Origin: Bradyrhizobium sp. AZCC 2262
GTDB lineage: Bacteria; Pseudomonadota; Alphaproteobacteria; Rhizobiales; Xanthobacteraceae
Reading direction: 5' to 3'
NCBI RefSeq assembly: GCF_036924535.1
Contig: NZ_JAZHRT010000001.1
Location: forward strand, 4,588,001 to 4,652,000
DNA: 64,000 bases
Positions 59,408-64,000 of this stretch are shown piece after piece (the stretch's first letter is position 1; each line of letters begins with the position of its first letter). The notes under the pieces were generated by a model that was not told where the DNA came from, made no database searches, and saw only the letters and a program-made list of their open reading frames with translations. The position numbers and the translations under genes were made by a program.

Positions 59408-60049
59408 ATGGCCGACATTTTATCTGGCATCAAGATTCCCGATAGCAAGATCGCGCGCGAAGCCGCCGAACTCGTGCGGCAACATGAATCCGAGCTGTTG
59501 TTCAACCACTCGGTTCGCGTTTTCGTGTTCGGCGCAATGAAAGGCGTCCGGCAAAATCTCAAATTCGACTCCGAACTGCTCTATGTCGCGGCGCTGTTTC
59601 ACGACTTGGGCCTTGTCGACGCCTATCATACCGAGACAAAGCGGTTTGAGGTCGACGGCGCCGATGCAGCGCGCGAATTCCTCCGCAGCCACGGCATTTC
59701 CGACCCGAATGCGGATCTGGTGTGGGAAGCCATCGCCCTGCATACCACGCCTGGCATCCCCCAATACATGCGGCCCGAGATCGCGCTCACAAACGCGGGT
59801 GTCTTGGTGGACGTGGTCGGAATTGGATATGATGAGTACACGCCAGAGCAACGCAACCAGGTCCTCGCCGCATTTCCCCGCGGTGAAAATTTCAAGAATG
59901 AGTTTATCCAGGTCCAGACTTGCTCGGCCTTGAAGAAGCCTCACACGACGTTCGGCACCGTCAATTTCGACTACATCTGGGAACACGACCCCACATTTCA
60001 CCGGCCAAACGCATGCGCTCGGATCCGCAACGCGCCTTGGCATAGCTGA
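59408..60049 (+). CDS. HD-domain hydrolase (cyanamide hydratase-like)
   Basis: A 213-residue HD-domain protein. His34 in FNHSVRVFVFG begins the metal site and His65-Asp66 in AALFHDLGLV form the HD doublet; a later histidine/aspartate pair lies in EAIALHTTP. The HSVR...FG start is the form seen in cyanamide hydratase-like HD proteins rather than in nucleotide phosphohydrolases. AGGAG lies upstream of the ATG. Confidence 0.8.
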   Translation: MADILSGIKIPDSKIAREAAELVRQHESELLFNHSVRVFVFGAMKGVRQNLKFDSELLYVAALFHDLGLVDAYHTETKRFEVDGADAAREFLRSHGISDPNADLVWEAIALHTTPGIPQYMRPEIALTNAGVLVDVVGIGYDEYTPEQRNQVLAAFPRGENFKNEFIQVQTCSALKKPHTTFGTVNFDYIWEHDPTFHRPNACARIRNAPWHS

Positions 60050-60174
60050 GCCGTGATCGCCGGACTATTGCCCACCCTGGCCCCGAGACCTGGACGTCGG
60101 CCTGCCCGTCGCCGGTCATTTGGTCACAGCCTTCGCCGACCTTTGAATTTATGGGTTTCACGTCCCCGATCAGC

Positions 60175-63100
60175 TCAATGAAAATCCCGTGACGGCGGCA
60201 GGATGCGGACGTCGCGCGGGTGGCGGATTTTTTGTGCGGGACTATCCGGGTGGTCGCGGCGGTCATCGTTGAGCGGCTCGATCAGCGCGGGGCCGGCCGG
60301 GACCGGATGCCTGCGGCCCGGCGCATCATTGGCGAGGCCGATCAGGTCGCCGGAGCGGTCGAACATGCGCTGCGCCACCAGATGCGTGACGTGCTCCGGG
60401 CTGCTCTGGATATAGCCTTCCACCAGGATGAGGCGGGCGCCCATCACCTCTTTCCGGTACTGCTCCATCACCTTGGGCCACACCACGATATTGGCGATGC
60501 CGGTCTCGTCCTCCAGCGTCATGAAGACGACGCCCTTGGCGCTGCCCGGCCGCTGCCGCACCAGCACCACGCCGGCGCAACGAACGCGGCGCTTGTCGTT
60601 CTTATGGTTGACATCCTGGCAGGTGACGACGCGCTCGCTCGTAAACCTCTCGCGCAGGAATTCCATCGGGTGCCCCTTCAGCGACAGCCGCACCGTCTGA
60701 TAATCGGCGACCACCTGCTCCGGCAGCGGCATCAGAGGCAGCGGTTTTGCGTTCTCGTCGGGCTGCTCGCGCGCGACCGCGGCTTCGAACAGCGGCAACG
60801 GCACGTCGTCGGGCAGCCGCCGCACCGCCCACAGCGCCGCGCGGCGGTCGAGCCCGATGGAACGAAAGGCATCGGCGTCCGCCAAGAGGATCAGCGCGCG
60901 CTTCGGCAGGGCGGTGTCGCGGGCGAATTCTTCCAGCGAGGTGAAGGGACGGCGTTTGCGGGCGGCGACGATGCGGTCGGCCCAGTCGGTCTCTCCGCCG
61001 TCATTCCGGGGCACGCGAAGCGTGAACCCGGAATCTCGAGGTTCCGGGTTCGTCGCTGACGCGACGCCCCGGAACGACAACTGGCTCTGCTTCAACCTCT
61101 CCTCATCCTCATCAACCCAGCTAAATCCGTCGATCTGGCGGAAGCCCAAGCGTACCGCGCAGTATTTCCCACTCCCCTCCTCCAGCGTATTCTGTGCAAA
61201 GCTGTAGGAGACATCGATCTCGCGCACCTCGACGCCGTTGGTGCGGGCGTCGCCGACGATCTGCGCCGGGGCGTAAAAGCCCATCGGCTGCGAATTGAGC
61301 AGGCCGCAACAGAAGGCATCAGGGTGATAATGCTTCAGCCATGAGGAGATATAGACGAGCTGGGCGAAGCTGGCGGCGTGGCTTTCCGGAAAACCGTAGG
61401 AGCCAAAGCCCTTGATCTGGTCAAAGCAGCTTCTGGCAAACTCCGGCGCGTAGCCGCGCGCGATCATGTTGCCGATCATCTTGTCCTCGAACTTGCCGAT
61501 GGTGCCAACGTTGCGAAAGGTCGCCATCGCGCGGCGCAGGCCATTGGCTTCCTCCGACGAAAACCTCGCCGCCTCGATCGCGATCCGCATCGCCTGTTCC
61601 TGGAACAGCGGCACGCCGAGCGTCTTGTGCAGCACCTTGTGCAGTTCATCCGGCGGCCCGTGCTCGGGCGACGGCGACGGATAGTTTTCCTTCTCGACGC
61701 CGTTTCGCCGCCGCAGATAAGGATGCACCATGTCGCCCTGGATCGGGCCGGGGCGCACGATCGCCACTTCAATGACGAGATCGTAGAAGGTGCGCGGCTT
61801 CAGCCGCGGCAGCATGTTCATCTGCGCGCGGCTCTCGACCTGGAACACGCCGAGCGATTCGCCGCGGCACAGCATGTCGTAGACCTTTTCGTCGTCCTGC
61901 TCGACGCTGGCGAGCTCCCAGCGCTGGCCTTTGTGGTCGGCGATGAGATCAAAACATTTGCGGATGCAGGTCAGCATGCCCAAGGCCAGCACGTCGACCT
62001 TCATCATATGAAGCGCGTCGACGTCGTCCTTGTCCCATTCGATGAAGGTGCGGTCGTCCATCGCCGCGTTGCCGATCGGTACATAGGTGTCGAGCCGGTC
62101 CTGCGTCAGCACATAGCCGCCGACATGCTGCGACAGATGACGCGGGAATTCGATCAGCTCGGTGGCGAGCTCGACCGCAAGCTCAACCATCGCATTTTGC
62201 GGATCGAGCCCGGCCTGCCGGACCTGCATTTCGTTGAGGCCCTTGCCCCAGCTTCCCCACACGGTGTCGGCGAGCGCCGCGGTGACGTCTTCCGTCAGCC
62301 CCAGCGCCTTGCCGACGTCACGGATCGCGCTGCGCGGGCGATAATGGATGACGGTGGCGATAATCGCGGCGCGGTGGCGGCCGTAGCGGCGATAGACATA
62401 TTGCATCACCTCCTCGCGCCGCGAATGTTCGAAATCGACGTCGATGTCGGGCGGCTCCAGCCGCTCCTTGGAAATGAAGCGCTCGAACAGGAGATCAACC
62501 TTGGTCGGGTCAACCGAGGTGATGCCGAGCACGTAGCAGACAGCCGAGTTGGCCGCCGAGCCCCGGCCCTGGCACAGGATGTTCTGGCTGCGCGCATAAT
62601 GGACGATGTCGTGCACGGTGAGAAAATAATGCGCGTATTTGAGCTCGGCGATCAGCGCGAGTTCCTTGCACAAGGTGGCGCGCAACGTGTCAGAGATCTC
62701 GCCGTCGAAATATTTGTCGACGCCGGCCCAGGTCAGATCCTCCAGATGCTGCTGCGCGGTCTTGCCCGGCGGCACCGGCTCGTCCGGATACTGGTATTTG
62801 AGTTGGTCGAGCGAAAACGAAATGCGCTTGGCAAAGCGCATGGTTTCAGCGATGGCTTCCGGAATATCGCGAAACAGCCGCGCCATTTCGTGGGGCAGCT
62901 TGAGGTACCGCTCGGCATTGGCCTCGAGCCGCCTGCCGATGGCGTCAATCGTCGTCTTCTCGCGGATACAGGTGAGCACGTCCTGCAGCGGGCGGCGCGC
63001 GGGATGATGGTACAGCACCTCGTTGGTCGCCAGCAGCGGCACTTTAGCGGCCAGCGCCAGCCGATGCAGCCGGGCCAGCCGACGCTTGTCATCGCCGCGG

Positions 63101-63618
63101 TAGAGCAGGCTTGCGGCAAGCCAGACGCCATCGGCGCGGCTGTTGTTCAGTTGCCGCAGAATTTCTTGCGCATTCGCCGCGTCGAAACGATGCGGCAGCG
63201 CCAGCACCAGAAGCTGGCCCTCGGCGAATTCAAGCAGATCATCGAGCTTAAGATGGCATTCGCCCTTCTCGATCCGCGTGATGTCGTCGCCGCGCTTGCC
63301 GCGGGTGAGCAACTGGCAGAGCCGGCCATAGGCTGTGCGGTCACGCGGATAGACCAGGATGTCGGGCGTGCCGTCGATGAAGACGAGCCGCGTGCCGATC
63401 AGGAGTTTTGGCTTATGCGTGACCTCGGGGTTATCCAGTTCCTTCCAGGCGCGCACCACGCCGGCCAGCGTGTTGTGGTCGGCGATGCCGATGACGGGAA
63501 TGCCGAGTTCACTGGCCTGATGCACATAGGCGCGCGGATCGGAACCGCCGCGCAGGAACGAGAAATTGGTGGTGATGCCGATTTCGGCATAACCGGGAAT
63601 GTTCGCAAGGTTTTTCAT
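60175..63618 (-). CDS. dnaE2: Error-prone DNA polymerase DnaE2 (ImuC)
   Basis: A 1147-residue C-family polymerase, the translesion partner of ImuA/ImuB in the SOS mutasome. The N-terminal PHP domain (AEIGITTNFSFLRGGSDPRA, GIADHNTLAGVVRAWKE) is followed by the palm with PDIDVDFEHSRREE and the fingers (FEDKMIGNMIARGYAPEFA), an HhH region, and an OB-fold (ANIVVWPKVMEQYRK). The ATG at 63618 overlaps the imuB stop as ATGA. Residues about 847-873 are encoded by a palindromic repeat inserted in frame (61000-61078). Confidence 0.95.
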   Translation of the reverse strand: MKNLANIPGYAEIGITTNFSFLRGGSDPRAYVHQASELGIPVIGIADHNTLAGVVRAWKELDNPEVTHKPKLLIGTRLVFIDGTPDILVYPRDRTAYGRLCQLLTRGKRGDDITRIEKGECHLKLDDLLEFAEGQLLVLALPHRFDAANAQEILRQLNNSRADGVWLAASLLYRGDDKRRLARLHRLALAAKVPLLATNEVLYHHPARRPLQDVLTCIREKTTIDAIGRRLEANAERYLKLPHEMARLFRDIPEAIAETMRFAKRISFSLDQLKYQYPDEPVPPGKTAQQHLEDLTWAGVDKYFDGEISDTLRATLCKELALIAELKYAHYFLTVHDIVHYARSQNILCQGRGSAANSAVCYVLGITSVDPTKVDLLFERFISKERLEPPDIDVDFEHSRREEVMQYVYRRYGRHRAAIIATVIHYRPRSAIRDVGKALGLTEDVTAALADTVWGSWGKGLNEMQVRQAGLDPQNAMVELAVELATELIEFPRHLSQHVGGYVLTQDRLDTYVPIGNAAMDDRTFIEWDKDDVDALHMMKVDVLALGMLTCIRKCFDLIADHKGQRWELASVEQDDEKVYDMLCRGESLGVFQVESRAQMNMLPRLKPRTFYDLVIEVAIVRPGPIQGDMVHPYLRRRNGVEKENYPSPSPEHGPPDELHKVLHKTLGVPLFQEQAMRIAIEAARFSSEEANGLRRAMATFRNVGTIGKFEDKMIGNMIARGYAPEFARSCFDQIKGFGSYGFPESHAASFAQLVYISSWLKHYHPDAFCCGLLNSQPMGFYAPAQIVGDARTNGVEVREIDVSYSFAQNTLEEGSGKYCAVRLGFRQIDGFSWVDEDEERLKQSQLSFRGVASATNPEPRDSGFTLRVPRNDGGETDWADRIVAARKRRPFTSLEEFARDTALPKRALILLADADAFRSIGLDRRAALWAVRRLPDDVPLPLFEAAVAREQPDENAKPLPLMPLPEQVVADYQTVRLSLKGHPMEFLRERFTSERVVTCQDVNHKNDKRRVRCAGVVLVRQRPGSAKGVVFMTLEDETGIANIVVWPKVMEQYRKEVMGARLILVEGYIQSSPEHVTHLVAQRMFDRSGDLIGLANDAPGRRHPVPAGPALIEPLNDDRRDHPDSPAQKIRHPRDVRILPPSRDFH
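61000..61078. repeat. Palindromic element read in frame inside dnaE2
   Basis: A 79-base palindrome: outer arms GTCATTCCGGGGC (61000-61012) and GCCCCGGAACGAC (61066-61078), inner arms GAACCCGGAA (61024-61033) and TTCCGGGTTC (61042-61051). It is translated as LSFRGVASATNPEPRDSGF and TLRVPRND without a stop or frameshift. The same type of sequence is normally intergenic in bradyrhizobia. Confidence 0.85.
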
Positions 63619-64000
63619 GCGAACAGCCCGTGCACGAACCATCTGACCGGCGCGGGCTCGCCTTCCGCGTCTGCCAGCTCGCTTTCATAGAGCCCGTCGC
63701 GAAAGATCCAGAAACGAAGTCCCGCCTCGTCCTCGATGCGAAAATAATCCCGCGTCGGGCCGTCGCCGTTTTGCTTCCACCATTCCATGGCGATGCGTTC
63801 GGGGCCCTCCACCCGCACCACCGCATGCGTCACGCGGCGCCAGGTGAACTGATGCGGCGGACCATCAGGCACCGTTGCAAACGGCACCTTGATGGGCTCC
63901 GGTTTTTCGAACAGCCGCAACGGCCGCAGCGGCGGTTCGCTTTCGATACGCTCCGGCCAAGCCGCCTGCGCTGCGGCCGCCAGATGGTGCTGCGCTGTTA
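63615..64000 (-). CDS. imuB: ImuB (DinB-like Y-family polymerase homologue), C-terminal part
   Basis: The frame is open to the end of the window, so only the C-terminal 127 residues are present. They match the ImuB tail: AAWPERIESEPPLRPLRLFE, KPEPIKVPF, THAVVRVEGPERIAMEWW and WFVHGLF at the end. ImuB is the non-catalytic hub that brings DnaE2 to the clamp. The stop overlaps the dnaE2 start by four bases. imuA and the expected LexA box are outside the window. Confidence 0.92.
   Translation of the reverse strand, partial: TAQHHLAAAAQAAWPERIESEPPLRPLRLFEKPEPIKVPFATVPDGPPHQFTWRRVTHAVVRVEGPERIAMEWWKQNGDGPTRDYFRIEDEAGLRFWIFRDGLYESELADAEGEPAPVRWFVHGLFA

Noticed and set aside
61378..63690. 770-codon plus-strand frame opposite dnaE2
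   Set aside because: Antisense shadow; dnaE2 motifs are on the minus strand.

Overview
The window looks like chromosomal DNA from a GC-rich alphaproteobacterium, most probably Bradyrhizobium or a close relative in the Nitrobacteraceae. Pointers are the TIGR03808/TIGR03809-type gene pair, a DUF2336 protein, a SigF-NrsF-like sigma/anti-sigma pair, ImuB-DnaE2, tripartite tricarboxylate transport (Tct/Bug) genes, and many intergenic palindromic repeats of the kind common in bradyrhizobia. No rRNA, tRNA, CRISPR array or replication origin was found.

Layout. 1-9 kb: tail of a membrane protein, a class II aldolase-like protein, an epimerase, a PAS histidine kinase, an M20 dipeptidase, a GT87-like membrane protein and a HerA-like ATPase. 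9-22 kb: a long plus-strand block with two small conserved proteins, folate genes folP-folB-folK, both methylmalonyl-CoA mutase subunits, tctC-tctB-tctA, the mutase chaperone meaB and a pyroglutamyl-peptidase-like gene; two small minus-strand genes interrupt it at 16.6-17.4 kb. 22.5-24.1 kb: an IS110/IS1111-type insertion sequence whose downstream non-coding end folds into a nested structure, a candidate guide (bridge/seek) RNA. 24.3-28.6 kb: a Tat-exported beta-helix protein and its usual partner, separated by a lower-GC two-gene insert encoding a complete GIY-YIG nuclease and a uracil-DNA-glycosylase-like protein; the second gene is bracketed by an imperfect direct repeat. 29-36 kb: two separate ECF sigma/anti-sigma modules (one with a subtilase), a diguanylate cyclase and a DUF2336 protein. 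36-50 kb: enoyl-CoA hydratase, acetyl-CoA hydrolase/transferase, an orphan TolC-like channel, a PDC-hydrolase-like amidohydrolase, a MetF-like protein with a methyltransferase, and a heavy-metal RND pump with its adaptor. 50-60 kb: a frameshifted CoA-transferase, an SDR, a GlcG/HbpS-like protein, a PilZ protein, a membrane protein with an EF-hand-like loop, very small ORFs, a frameshifted AraC regulator, a flavoprotein and an HD hydrolase. 60-64 kb: dnaE2 and the end of imuB, the SOS mutasome; dnaE2 carries a palindromic repeat read in frame.

Functional links. mutA, mutB and meaB make a B12-dependent propionate/branched-chain catabolic unit sitting with a Tct importer. SigF/NrsF and the second ECF/anti-sigma/subtilase set are self-contained stress-response circuits with visible candidate control sites. 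The strongest candidates for something undescribed are the GIY-YIG/UDG-like cassette, the in-frame palindrome in dnaE2, and the structured RNA end of the insertion sequence. All family calls rest on reading motifs by eye; no database search was run.
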